From NCBI GenBank assembly GCA_948470475.1, contig OX419342.1, forward strand, positions 16,670,510 to 16,734,509: a stretch of 64,000 bases of DNA. The letters are read 5' to 3'. Every line of letters starts with the position of its first letter. The first letter of the stretch is position 1. This document shows, piece by piece, positions 34,205 through 44,660 of this stretch. The DNA is from Galaxea fascicularis (taxonomy: Eukaryota > Cnidaria > Anthozoa > Scleractinia > Euphylliidae). The notes under the pieces were generated by a model, which ran no database searches, was not told the DNA's origin, and worked only from the letters and a program-made list of their open reading frames with translations. The position numbers were made by a program, and so were the translations under genes.

Positions 34205-34321
34205 AATCTCAAATGAAGACTGATCTTCGCAGTGAATTTAGGCAATTGCGTAAAGAAGCCTGAAAAAAATTCAGGACTTCAACGGGGTTTGAACCCATGA
34301 CCTCGCGATACCGGTGCGATA

Positions 34322-34360
<39 letters not shown>

Positions 34361-34520
34361 TAGGTCAATTGTAGCTTCTGAAGTTCTGAAGTCCTGAAGT
34401 CAGGCTTCTTTACGCAATTGCCTAAATTGCGTTCACAACTGCGAGGATCAGTCTTCATTTGATTTCACATCCCGGCAGTTCATATATGATCTATTTCATA
34501 TATATCATCTACAAATAACA
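34205..34520 (-). mobile_element. tRNA-Thr-like SINE flanked by long inverted repeats
   Basis: On the minus strand, GGCTTCATAGCTCAGTTGG then TTAGAG, and GGTCATGGGTTCAAACCCC as box B, fold as a tRNA with anticodon GGT; position 33 is C, not U, so it is not a functional tRNA. Either side is the inverted pair AATTTAGGCAATTGCGTAAA (about 34236) and TTTACGCAATTGCCTAAATT (about 34408), extending through GAAGACTGATC and GATCAGTCTTC. The 3' module (CTGCGAGGATCAGTCTTCA, then a TATTTCATATA end) recurs at 60440 and 60700. Confidence 0.75.
34275..34348 (-). pseudogene. tRNA-Thr(GGT)-like pseudogene within the SINE
   Basis: Seven-pair acceptor arm (GGCTTCA with a TGAAGTC partner), D-arm GCTC...GAGT, T-arm with GGGTTCAAACCCC. 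There is a mismatch at the base of the anticodon loop and C33. It is the head of a SINE, not a host tRNA. Confidence 0.6.
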
Positions 34521-34832
34521 AATTGCAGCAACAGTTCATTTTCCTTTCAACTTGGCATTCGACACAGAACATTTGCAAGGATAATTTGGAGGACTGGCGT
34601 ACTTTAATTTTGTGATTCTTTTGGAGCTAGCTCCGGTGAACTACAAGCCCGTAGATATTTTTTTCAGGTAATTTTGAAATGCTTAGCCATCTGTGAGTTG
34701 CAAATCGTCTCGTCTATAACGCTAAATAAAAGCGTTTCCAAAGGAAATGTTTACTCAAAATTGAATGACCCCAATCTACATTTCAGGGCAAATTCATGCA
34801 TCGACTTAAAAGGGTTTTAATCTTTCCTATAC

Positions 34833-34930
34833 AGTCGAACCCCGATTTTCGGACACTTGCTTTTAAAATACGCTGTGGCTATATACCGGCAAGCCGGGAA
34901 GGGTATCAAAAATGCCCGGTAGTCAGACAA
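34833..34930 (+). repeat. Tc1/mariner-like terminus (CAGTCGAACCCCGATTTTCGGACA)
   Basis: TACAGTCGAACCCCGATTTTC at 34833 resembles a mariner-family inverted repeat end. No matching opposite end was located nearby; a shorter related TACAGTCGAACCC is at about 50603. Confidence 0.4.
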
Positions 34931-35101
34931 TTTTATAGATTTAAGTCTTGAAATGCTTTGAACTAGCCTTTGGAAAGTGTTCTATCTTTGTTCGGATTTG
35001 CCATGCGATGGGGAAAAGAAGATAAAGCAGCTAGCTAGTTTGGCTTGCCTGCGCTCAGAATAAAATCGCCTCACTGGGACACTTAAAAAAGATTTCGTAA
35101 C

Positions 35102-35477
35102 GTGACCGGTTGGGTCAGTTGGTAGAGCGCCGGACTACCGTGCGGGAGGTCGTGGGTTCAAAGCCCCGGCCGGACCAACACTCAGGGTCTTTAAATAACT
35201 GAGGAGAAAGTGCTTCCTTTGCAATGACATCTGCAAATGGTTAGACTTTCTAGTCTTCTCGGATAAGGACGATAAACCGGAGGTCCCGTCTCACAACTCT
35301 CTACAATTAATTTCTGTGGGACGTTAAAAAACCACTAGGGGCGTAACGAACCCTGGCTGTGAGCACCCTTAGTGCTGACCTCGGGTTGGTGCTTCACATA
35401 GGGATAACCTCATTGCACCTTTCCCCCTTGGACAGAATTGTCCAAGAAAAATTCGTATGAGTATGAGTATGAGTATG
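35102..35477 (+). mobile_element. tRNA-derived SINE with GTATGA tail
   Basis: The head CCGGTTGGGTCAGTTGGTAG and GAGCG acts as box A; GTGGGTTCAAAGCCCC as box B. The body contains AACGAACCCTGGCTGTGAGC and CTTAGTGCTGACCTCGGG. The tail is GTATGA repeated (35453-35477). It is a different SINE family from those at 12360 and 34205. Confidence 0.85.
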
Positions 35478-35479
35478 AA

Positions 35480-36940
35480 CTGTCCTACTCACGCACACCT
35501 CTGACATCTGTTTACGGTGTATCTGCGCCAGTAAATCATTTACAAATTACAGTTCAAAACTTGCTGGTCCGACGCGTGCCCAAAGATCTAATGGGGATGA
35601 GGATAAGGGTAGGGTAAGGGTATCGATAGGAACAGCGAAAACAATAATATCAATGTTTAACCAGGTGGCAGTCTGACCTATTGAAGTGATTCAGAGGAGT
35701 TCCAAAAAATAACGTAACATAATACGAAAAAAATCGCTGCATGTTCTCTCTCTTGGCTCCTTTATTGTTACCAGCCTTGCTTACCACACTTACATGTACT
35801 ATATTGTACCACACTGTACGTGTACATTCTCTTTTCAGTCGGGATAGCAACCACAAACAGTTGTCAGTTTCTTTCCCCGCAGTCATCTTCTATGAAATTT
35901 CAGACCTTAATCATCGGGAGAAAAGTCTGATTGCACCGCTCCGTTTTGTTACAACAGCAAAAGCAAGTTAGTCTAACGAGAGAGCTGAAAACGTTCTTCG
36001 CTCGTGTGATGCATGCATTAAGGCGATTCACCCGACCGTCTATTTAGAAATTAGGTTTCTATTATGGTTTAGAGAAGAGGGAGAGGCGTAAGATAGGGTT
36101 ATGATTATTTTGGTTGTGGGTATCGAGAAAACACCCAATGATCTCAACCCTTCTAAAGATCCAGATTAATAATGACTGTATAAAAAGAACGCAAACTGCA
36201 GTCTTAACGAGGAATAGCTGAGTTCTTTCTAAGCAATAACACTGTACTCATCTGAAGTTTGTCACCAAAAACATGCATGATCGATCGTACGAAGAACGTT
36301 TTTGTTTCGAGAAATCATGAAGAAAACTGAATTGAATCAATAAAAATTAATAGTAAACACAAAAATGATTATGATCAAAATACTCAGCCAATTATGAAAA
36401 AAGCGTTTCTTTTTATCTTGTAGATACTCTACGTAAATAGTTCTAAGAAACTACATACATCTTGTAAAGCGATTCTTATGCAATATCCTCTTAGTATATT
36501 TGGCCTTGTATTTGATGATTAAACGAGGAGATCTTATTGAGTCCCTGTCTTGCATCTTTTTCAGGTGTCGGTGTTGCCAGGTATTTTTTTTTTCGCGGTG
36601 CCTTCCATTTGGCAACATCCCGAGTGTTCACTTAATTCCAACAAAACATGTTGACAAGTCTAAAACGGCACCTCTTTCGATATTCACTACGTTGAGTCTT
36701 TCAGTTAAACGATACGTCAGATTAGTTAATTTCTGTGCAACAGACGAATTTCATTGCAACTTCGTATAACCTACCGAAGTATTAACTGTTAAACATGATT
36801 TCGCACAGATTCTTGTAAAAGCTGCTTCACTTTCACTGAAATATTGATCAAGTTTACTATCTGACTTGCTCTGCTAACGCTTGGCATTAGAAACACTATC
36901 ACCCGGGAGCTTTGATCCTTAAACTATATCCTCGTTATAT
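35480..36940. other. Intergenic, nothing recognised
   Basis: AT-rich, no exon or repeat of known type. The open frames at 35650-35971 and 36500-36769 lack similarity and splice context. Confidence 0.5.
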
Positions 36941-36954
36941 CAGCGGAACTGACT

Positions 36955-37490
36955 ACCAGCTGGGTTAGAAAACACCAACTTATAAAATCCTATAAAATGT
37001 GGCGTTTGCGTAAGCTTTTGTAACCTAAATCACATTCAAAACCCTCACGACCTACTGACTGATCGCTAGTTACTTAAGTACAGTCAGTCTAAATTATGTA
37101 AGTTTTATCAAACTTACGAGTCTTTTCCAACTGACTTTGTTTTGTTTTTCGAGCTGGGTTGGAATTCACCAACTTATGAAATCTAATAAATTTATCTTTC
37201 CTAAAAGCTTGTATAACCTAAAATAAGTTAAGCCCTCATGAAATGTGAGACGAATACAATGACACTAACATACTTCATAATTGTATCCGAGAGCTATAGT
37301 TACTTACTTATGTGTAGTCTCGGATATGTAAAGTTTAACCGAACCTATGATTTTTTTCCAACTCACTCTGTGGAACTTATCATTCGGGCTGGGTTGGAAT
37401 TCACCAACTTATAAAATCTAATAAAAAATAGCTTTTGTGTAAGCTTGTAGAACCTAAAATTAATAAGCCTTCATAACGCAAACAAAATGC
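36955..37490 (+). repeat. Diverged tandem repeat, about 195-235 bp period, three copies
   Basis: GCTGGGTTGGAATTCACCAA-type text followed by CTTATAAAATCTAATAAA and AAGCTTGTAGAACCTAAAAT recurs at 36959, 37153 and 37388. The intervening parts also match (TAGTTACTTA, TTTTTTCCAACT). The middle and last copies are closest. Confidence 0.75.
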
Positions 37491-37971
37491 AATTAGCATA
37501 TTGAAAAACTGAACCCGATACATTTCTTATTTACTTTGGTAGAAACTAGGTTGTGTTAAAAAAGTTACTAATTAATTGTTTTAAGAAATATACTTGCACT
37601 AGTATTTTTCGTATTCTTTCTGAGTCAAATTGCCAAACGATGTTTGCATTGTGCAAAGAAATTGATACAGCTTTGTTTAAGTAAATAATGCCTTACAATG
37701 ATTTTCAGACCTACAATGATTTTCAGACTTGGCATGTACTGAAACGGTACAGTAGAAATTTCGGGTATGTCTAAGGACTTAGGTTATACATCAGCTCAGT
37801 AACTACTTAACGAATCGACTCTCAACTGGTACCCTTCGTGTTCACGGTATCCAATACATATGACGAAAATCTACAAGTAAGGTTAGATATATAACCTACA
37901 ATGGATCTACAATTAGGATCTGAGGATTGTTGCCAATTACTTTCTCAGATCGACTACTCCAGTCAAACACA

Positions 37972-38887
37972 CTATACCCTGGTTTCTTCTTCACCACCCT
38001 CCTCCGTGGCCTCGGAGGGCGTTACAGCTTTCTCCTCGTGGGGTGCTGGGTGCTCACCAACGTCAGCCTTGTCATTTTTCTTTTCATCTTCCAAACAAAA
38101 CCAAAGCAATCATTTACCAGCTAGTCAGTGGAATAATCAAACAGTTCAACATTCAGTCGGCTCAGATAGCCAGTCAATCATCAGGAGATCCGTTCAGTTA
38201 GTCAGTCCATCAGTCAAACAAATGAACAGTCAGTCAGTCAAACAGTCAATCATTTATTCGTTAATTCATTCATTCATCCATCCGTCCGTCCGTCTGTCCG
38301 TCCGTTCGTTCGTTCGTTCGTTCACTCACTCACTTACTCACTCGCTCACCACTCAGTCATTCATTCACTCATTCATTAATTCCTTTCTTCCTTAATTCAT
38401 TCATACTTGCCAATACCATTTATAAAGGTCTTAACACATGGCACTGAACCTACCTTCTTCAGCAGACAGCTGTCTTCTATTATCACCCAATTCTAAAGTT
38501 TTGCTTCGTCTGACTGTATTAGAGAGAAATATTTGTAATGGCACAAACAAACAAATAAGCAGACTAAGAAAGAACAAGATGCTATTGGTGGAAAGTTCAT
38601 ACCGTGAAAAAAAAAGAGAGAGAGATAAATAGTGAGTGGCATGAAACAAAGCGTTTGTTTAAACCGTGGGAATTTAAGTGCAGAGTTTTTTTTTCCTTTT
38701 TTCTTGTGGCTTTCCGTGTAAACTTGATGTAGGAAGGGGAAAGGCTGCCGATCGCCGCTCACCACATATTGGTTTGTCGGGTTACCATGTTCCTACAAAA
38801 AGCGTACTCCATCTTGCTGTATATTAACCAAATGCGATCAACGCATTCGCTCTGAAGAAAGAAGGGCTCCATCGCTCAAAGCATTTT

Positions 38888-38918
<31 letters not shown>

Positions 38919-41900
38919 ACGCCTATTATTCACTTAATAAGAGTTTTGTTTTGATCTCTTTCTCCAGTTTGTAAAAGCTGCTAATGGTAACTGTTTTGAT
39001 TGTTTAAGGAACTGCAGAGGCACAACTGTCACCCCATCAGATTAGTGTCTCTTATCCATGAATTAACGTTTGTGCTAAATTCAAGACGAAGCCGAACGCT
39101 TTGAGTTTACTTAACCACAGTATTATCTGTTCTGTGTAAATGTATGTAATAGCACGAGCACCTAAATCCCTACTTCCTACTAAGGAAAAGCGATCTTCAC
39201 CAGGGAAGGGATTGTATATTTTTCTGGCTTTGGCACTCACGGCAACGACCAGCTGAAGTATACGATCAGGTGGAAGTAGGGCTGGATCAAGTTATATGAC
39301 AATTCAAGCTAAGAAAGATGTTCTCTGGATAAGGTTCCCGAGTTGAAAGCATTGATGAATTGGTCGACTTATGCTGAGTCAAAGCTCATGACATCCTAGA
39401 AAATTTGGTTTGTACGAGATTAAAACCCATGAACTCAATGATGCCAGTACAGGCCTCTACACACGAGTTTTGCATCGGTACCAGGCTTTCGTTTCACAAC
39501 TGCAAAAGTTGCGTTCGCCAGTCCCAAATTCCAACCCATCTTTCACCTTTCACCCGAAGTTCAAACTTATGACTTTATTGATTTCATACAGTGATTTTTT
39601 TTTTAACGAGCATGCGATAGTTAGCATCCTTAATGATGATAGTACTAGCAACACTCACAACAACAACAATAACAGTATTAACATTCTCCTTAGCAGCAAC
39701 ACAGAACAGAAAAGAGTCCAGCCCAATATAGGATCTAAAAGGTAATTTCCTTGTTACCCAGCTACAGGCTAAAAAGTTAACTTACTATCAGGATCAGATG
39801 AGAATGTAACCCTTTCCGTCTGCTGCTTCTTTGCGACAGTAGCGGATCGAATTGGTCTTCGTTTGAGGATGACACCTAGAGCAAAAATACAGGAAAATCG
39901 TCTAAGAGTTCCTTCAAGTAAAAACGAAATAGCATTTCTTAAGTTTTTATTCTCTAGTTCCTCCTTGTTAAGTAGCAGATGCTCCTAGCCAAGAAACACC
40001 AGAACTTTCCAGTCGTCCCTAAAGATGGAACGAGCAGTGAGCAGTTATAACTAAGTGAAGCCCGGGACGATCACCCAAGTGGCTGTAGCCTTAAAAAGGA
40101 CTTTTTAAGGTGACATTGATTGACGTTTTGACTTAAGCAGACGTCATCATCAGAGTCAGAATGATTTGTGTAACGTCAGTAAGTGGTATAAATATTCTGG
40201 TATTTGATGTGATTTGTCAACATTGTCGTGATGGTATTGGTCGACTGTCAAATAAGCCTCGTTGTCATTGGCTGCAAAGACTGTAAACAGTAAGTAGTGT
40301 GTCTCGATCTGACTTTTGTTACTGTAATGTCTGTAGTGTACCGTTAGTAAAACTATTCGGTCAGTCTGTTATTTGTCTGTTGTTCATGTCGTCCATAAGT
40401 CGTTTGTAAGGTGCGGGAAGTCCTAGGCAATGGTTCAGTTGTGTTCGTTCTGAGTTAGTAGACCCGCTTTTCAGTACGATTCGTTGGTAGTAATTAGTAC
40501 TGTATGGTACGCATCCAGCAGAGTCGATTCTGTGGCATGCAAGTACCCGAGAAAAATGGAAAGATCATTTTGAGGTAATACTAGAGTTGTGCAAAGTTAC
40601 CAAGTTAAGAGAATTCTACAGTATGAACCCTTCACAAAATAGAAGTGAACTGAAAAAAAACTTTCTAGATGTGGAATTAAACCATAATTAAAAAGAATAA
40701 TTGTGGAGATCAACTCCGAGGGGCTTAAGCTTGGCTAAACATAATATGAGATTTCTTTATTTACCTCCCTAATTAAATAACCGCAATTTGTTTCAATTCA
40801 AATTAATTGGAACCTGTAATTTGTTTTTGTTTTTAAAATCCGAGTTATGTAACCTCCTTTTATGGGACTGATATATATTTTTGGGGTAATCCTCGCGTAT
40901 TTTGCTCTGCTGAAAAAGTAGTAATATATGTTTGAAACAGTAACACTGTATGTATATGAAATACTACACAAATAAAGTGTATAGTTAATAAATAAAAAAG
41001 TGAAATATACAAGTGTTTCCTAGTCATTTATTCTCTAATAAATCATTGACCATTCACCCCAGCAATGCTCATGTTTTACAGAATTAAATTTATTGACTCA
41101 GTTTATTTGTTTGAGACCAAATATTGAACTTGGGATTCAACATCGTCTTTTGCCTCATACATGGTCCCGTACCTCATTGCGCATGGCCAAATAACCCAAA
41201 CATGAGCAAGAATATGCAAAAGGTGAGTTTTGTTTTATTCACTTTGTTGGTCGAATGATAACATTTCACTTTTAAGAAGATAGGGAACTAAACGCCGTAC
41301 CTTCAGCAACTTGTATTGCAGGCTGCATGTCATGACTGCTTGCTCCGTCATCTTTATGAAATTATAAAAACACATCTGTAAGTGCATGGTATTACTCCAC
41401 AAACCTTTTATAGCCTTCTCATAGATATTATGTCTTCTAACGCCATGACACTGAGTGGCGAGGCGTTTGAGTGATGTCTGATCCAAGCATAACTAATTTC
41501 TTCATTCGCAAACTGATTCAGAAAGTGTACCCTTGCTGTAATCCTCGCAAAAACAGGCGCTACCAACCAATATATGGGACTTGTAAATATCTCGCGGTGT
41601 AACACGAAGTACCCAAATTCAGAGTTTACGATTATTTCTCGACATAAGTGACGCAACCACACAAATTTCAAAAATGGTAGTTCAGGCATTATTGTGGAAA
41701 GGAACTGGAAATTTTCAAGACCTTCTCCAAGATGTGGCAAACCAAGAGCTCCCATCTCCATGCTGTCGTCACCTTGAGCCTCCTCATCGTACTCTAAAGG
41801 AATAAAAGATACTTTTCACTTTTCTGTAACTTCAGAGGAGAGGTGGTCATTAATTAAGTCGCTACTAATATTGTCGTCAGCGCTGATTTGAATCAATCCC

Positions 41901-43872
41901 TTTTTGTGAAATCTGCACACAAAAGAATCCCAATTACATGAAACTTCATTATTGCTATTCTAAACTACATTTTAGGTTAATCCACTTCTCAAGTTGCTTA
42001 GATGCGCTCGTTATGATGAGAGACGCCGAAAATGTTTCAGCAAGCCATTACATTGTGAATGACGAGTGAGGTTGTCTTTGTATCCTTTCTAATTAGCGGA
42101 CGCCCATGCCGCCGTTATTAGGAATTTACAAAGAATTTGTGTCGGGCGTGACACATAAATTTAAGACTTGCAGGAACGGCTGTAGTTAAACAGCTTTTGA
42201 AGGCATGCTAAAAATGTGAGGAAGTAAATGAGGAAGAGAATCAAAGAGTTGGAACTGACTTTTACTGCAAATACAGACTTAGGACCACAGGAGGATTCCT
42301 TGTATTGGAAACTTAAAGACAAAACTGCTAGGGGGTTCGGAGCAAACCTCTTTTTGTTTTGTAGCAGAGCAAACGGTCATTTTCAGAGAGTGGAAATCGG
42401 GATTTGCAGCTGTTAATTTTGTGTTAAAGTTCGAGCAACTGAGTATTCAGTTGGTAAAATCGGTTCATTTTATTAATTCTAAGGAACTTAAGGGCGTTCA
42501 AATTCAAAAACGATGGGGAGCAGGGCTAGCGCAGCGGTGAGAGCGCTCGCTTTCCACCAATCTGTCCCGGGTTTGACTCCCGAACTCGGCGTCATAAGTG
42601 GGCTGAGTTTTTTAGTTTTCTACTCTGCTGCGAGAGGTTTTTCTCCGGGTAATCCTGTTTTCCCTTCTCTCCAAAAACCAACATTTGATTTGAGAGAATT
42701 GTAAAGAATTGGAATAGCTGTTATTGAAGTTATTAGCAGTTTGGCATACAAACGAGGCAAAAGAGTCAGTTCTACTTTGTATTGACCCTTTCGCTTCGTT
42801 TGTATGCTTTAAAAAAAAACAAAAGAATATTTGACTGCAGACTCAACTGCAATAAGAGCCATTGTAAAGCTTATTATTGTAAGGTGCATTGGATGATATT
42901 CACATGCTAATTTGCGCCTAATAAATAATATTATCGATTCGATAATGAAAATTACGGGTAGAATCATATTTAAGACAACGTTTCGGTGTCCTCATGACAC
43001 CATCATCAAGAATATTAAGATCTGGATCAATATTCAATCACAGCCAAAGTCAACATCCATCAAGAACAATAGCATCTAATATGTTTTACATTCTTAAGAA
43101 ATGCTCTAGCAAATTTGATTGTCTTCTGTACGAAATGTTCCTTATTCGCGAGCACAAACCGCGTTTAAATATTCAAAGTGACTCGATAAAAGCAAAACTT
43201 TTCACCCAGCGTCTAGGAACTAAGGAACTATTCTTGTTATCTGTTGAATATTATATTTTGACCTAATGATGGTGTCATGAGGACACCGAAACGTTGTCTT
43301 AATATGATTCTACCCGTAATTTTCATTATCAAATCGATAACACAAAATAAAAATAAATTACTATTTTTAATTAAATCATTATTATAAACGGTGCTTCAGT
43401 CTGATATATCGGTCGCTGGGCTCTAAAGGTTCAGTTGATACAGGAGCCCATCACTAGGAGCGTACAACTCCCATACTACGCCTATGTCACGGCATTTTTA
43501 CAGAGCGATTTATTTTTAGACTATCTTTCCCGTGAAAAAAGGTAGTTCCGGTACACGTGATACCGCATCATCATCACCTTTCTTTTGTTCTAAAGTTTCT
43601 TAGCTTCGCAGAGAAACTTTAGAACAAAAGAATGGTAGAGGAAAAGTTTTGCACGAGAGAATGGGCTCCTGAGGGAGTCCCATATTCGCGGCAAATTCAA
43701 TCTAAAAATAAATCGGTCTGTGAAAACGCCGTGACAGGAATATAGGGCAGTTGTACGCTCCTAGTAATGGGCTTCTGGTTGATATCAAAACTAAGCCGGC
43801 CGGTGTGAAAGTCACCTTCTTCCTCGTCATCCTCACTTTCCTCTTCATCGTTTTCTTCTTCTTCCTCTTCGG
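37972..43872 (-). CDS. Acidic protein with an RVxF (PP1-docking) motif, five 3' exons
   Basis: Exons 43816-43872, 41722-41793, 39786-39875, 38454-38513 and 37972-38087 all start and end in phase 1 and join without a stop. Order: Glu/Asp-rich run (EEEEEENDEEESEDDEEEG); YDEEAQGDDSMEMGALGLP; a basic segment with LKRRPIRSATVAKKQQ and RVTFSSDPD; RRSKTLELGDNRRQLSAEE; and an acidic tail ending EEGGEEETRV-stop. RVTF fits the K/R-V-x-F docking site for protein phosphatase 1, and RRPIRS is a basophilic kinase site; both are motif-level inferences. No ATG exon was found; the gene starts upstream of 43872. I do not recognise the family. Exon 41722-41793 is the least certain, as its donor (AAG|GTCTTG) is weak and the frame stays open beyond it. 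Confidence 0.55.
38262..38395 (+). repeat. Compound tetranucleotide microsatellite (ATTC/ATCC/GTCC/GTTC/ACTC)
   Basis: A chain of four-base units (CATT, CATC, CGTC, CGTT, CACT) that differ by single substitutions, preceded at 38115-38255 by CAGT-rich units. The open frame across it is low-complexity and not a gene. Confidence 0.85.
40080..40520 (-). mobile_element. Penelope-like element 3' remnant
   Basis: It is non-coding on the minus strand and ends in a hammerhead-like module at 40122-40153 (CTGATGATGACGTC, a GAC/GTC stem, AAAACGTC). The position of the module and the upstream 3'-UTR-like text resemble the Penelope-like fragments at 21.1 and 23.4 kb. No GIY-YIG frame survives. Confidence 0.4.
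42518..42932 (+). mobile_element. tRNA-derived SINE, copy 3, interrupted by a small palindromic insertion
   Basis: Box A-like TAGCGCAGCGGTGAGAGC and box B-like GGGTTTGACTCCCG. The body and 3' end (TATTCACATGCTAATTTGCG then CCTAATAAATAA) match the copy at 31608. Compared with that copy, about 130 bp (42722-42855) with inverted ends GCATACAAACGA and TCGTTTGTATGC is inserted before the final TTATTATTGTAAGG module. Confidence 0.85.
42922..43342 (+). mobile_element. Short Penelope-like element with inverted terminal copies
   Basis: The first 85 bp (TTATCGATTCGATAATGAAA, then ATTACGGGTAGAATCATATT and the hammerhead-like module at 42974-43009) recur inverted at 43263-43342. Between them is only the C-terminal coding part on the plus strand (NHSQSQHPSRTIASN, KCSSKFDCLLYEMFLIREH), closely related to 21225-21593. 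It is inserted directly at the end of SINE copy 3. Confidence 0.8.
43263..43298 (+). ncRNA. Hammerhead-ribozyme-like module
   Basis: CTAATGA (one change from CTGATGA), T, the GGTGTC/GACACC stem, GAAAC, GTT, GTC. A mirror copy is at 42974-43009 on the minus strand with TTGATGA. Compared with 21078 the stem has an extra perfect pair, so the stem is kept while its sequence differs. Confidence 0.45.
43425..43800. mobile_element. Foldback MITE beside an acidic-gene exon
   Basis: The arms CCCATCACTAGGAGCGTACA at about 43446 and TGTACGCTCCTAGTAATGGG at about 43751 pair, continuing through GCGATTTATTTTTAGA and TCTAAAAATAAATCGG to the centre CTTTTGTTCTAAAGTTTCT / AGAAACTTTAGAACAAAAG at about 43582-43633. 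It has no protein. It ends about 15 bp from the donor side of exon 43816-43872. Confidence 0.8.
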
Positions 43873-44660
43873 CTGTAGAAAACCAACAAAAGGATTGTTA
43901 TCATTGTCATTGTTTTGAGGGAAGGGGGGTGGGTGTGGGGGGAGGAGGTGGATGGAGAACTAGAGGGTCGCTTAGAATCGTGAGCATGCGATGGTTTGGT
44001 GAGGTACATAGTATTGACATTTGGTTTAAGTAGCGTTTCATATGAGACCGGCTGCTTGCAATTTGGAGTTTAATCCCCCAGTAACACTGGTGTTGAAAAG
44101 TATTTAGAACACTGTTATCAATTATGTTGTATAAAATGACTGAAGATTGCATTAATTGCAGTAATACAGCATAAAACGAGAGCTACGCTTAAAACGCATA
44201 GTTTTGAAGAGCATTGCTGTTTTTCGTTCAGTGCGATGATGACTTCCGCTCAGGTTGTTAAGATTACTGTCAATGTGATCGTAAACAATTATTTTCAGGA
44301 CTTCACCTGCGAGTTATGGTTGTCAAGCGTATATACTGAATTTCAATTTTTTACAGATTTGACCTACGAGCACTAATGCAGTTGCTTTTTCTTATTCAAG
44401 AAAAACTGAAATATTACAATACGCCACCTTCTGGAGCTTGACCAAAAGAACAAACTCTTCTTAGCCAACGCCACAGCTGACGAAGTTTTCGTTTCAACGG
44501 CTTTCTGACCTAGGAGAGGATTTATACTTTTAATATATGCTAATGAGATAATTTCATGATTACTCCGCTCCAACAACATTTTAACGATTTTTCGAGTATT
44601 ACGTTATCAACAAAAGCTGCAGATTGAGTTTACGTAGCATAAGGAGGTGATGATGGTTCA

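Noticed and set aside
34275..34348. Functional host tRNA-Thr gene
   Set aside because: C at position 33, a mismatch in the anticodon stem and a SINE-type flank; treated as a SINE head.
37901..38395. 164-residue Ser/Gln-rich plus-strand open frame
   Set aside because: It is the antisense of the acidic gene's last exon followed by the translation of a tetranucleotide microsatellite.
38200..38400. CRISPR-like regular repeats
   Set aside because: Tetranucleotide microsatellite drift in an animal genome; no spacer and repeat structure.
41235..41721. Open frames continuing past the acidic-gene exon at 41722-41793 (down to 41408, and 41235-41486)
   Set aside because: They stay open but need the donor at 41721 to be ignored, and neither resembles a known protein; kept only as a doubt about that exon's 3' end.
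44400..44508. Basic minus-strand stretch (KPLKRKLRQLWRWLRRV) after a TCAG acceptor
   Set aside because: Could be an exon of the LGR tail or of the acidic gene, but there is no phase match with a partner exon and no start codon.
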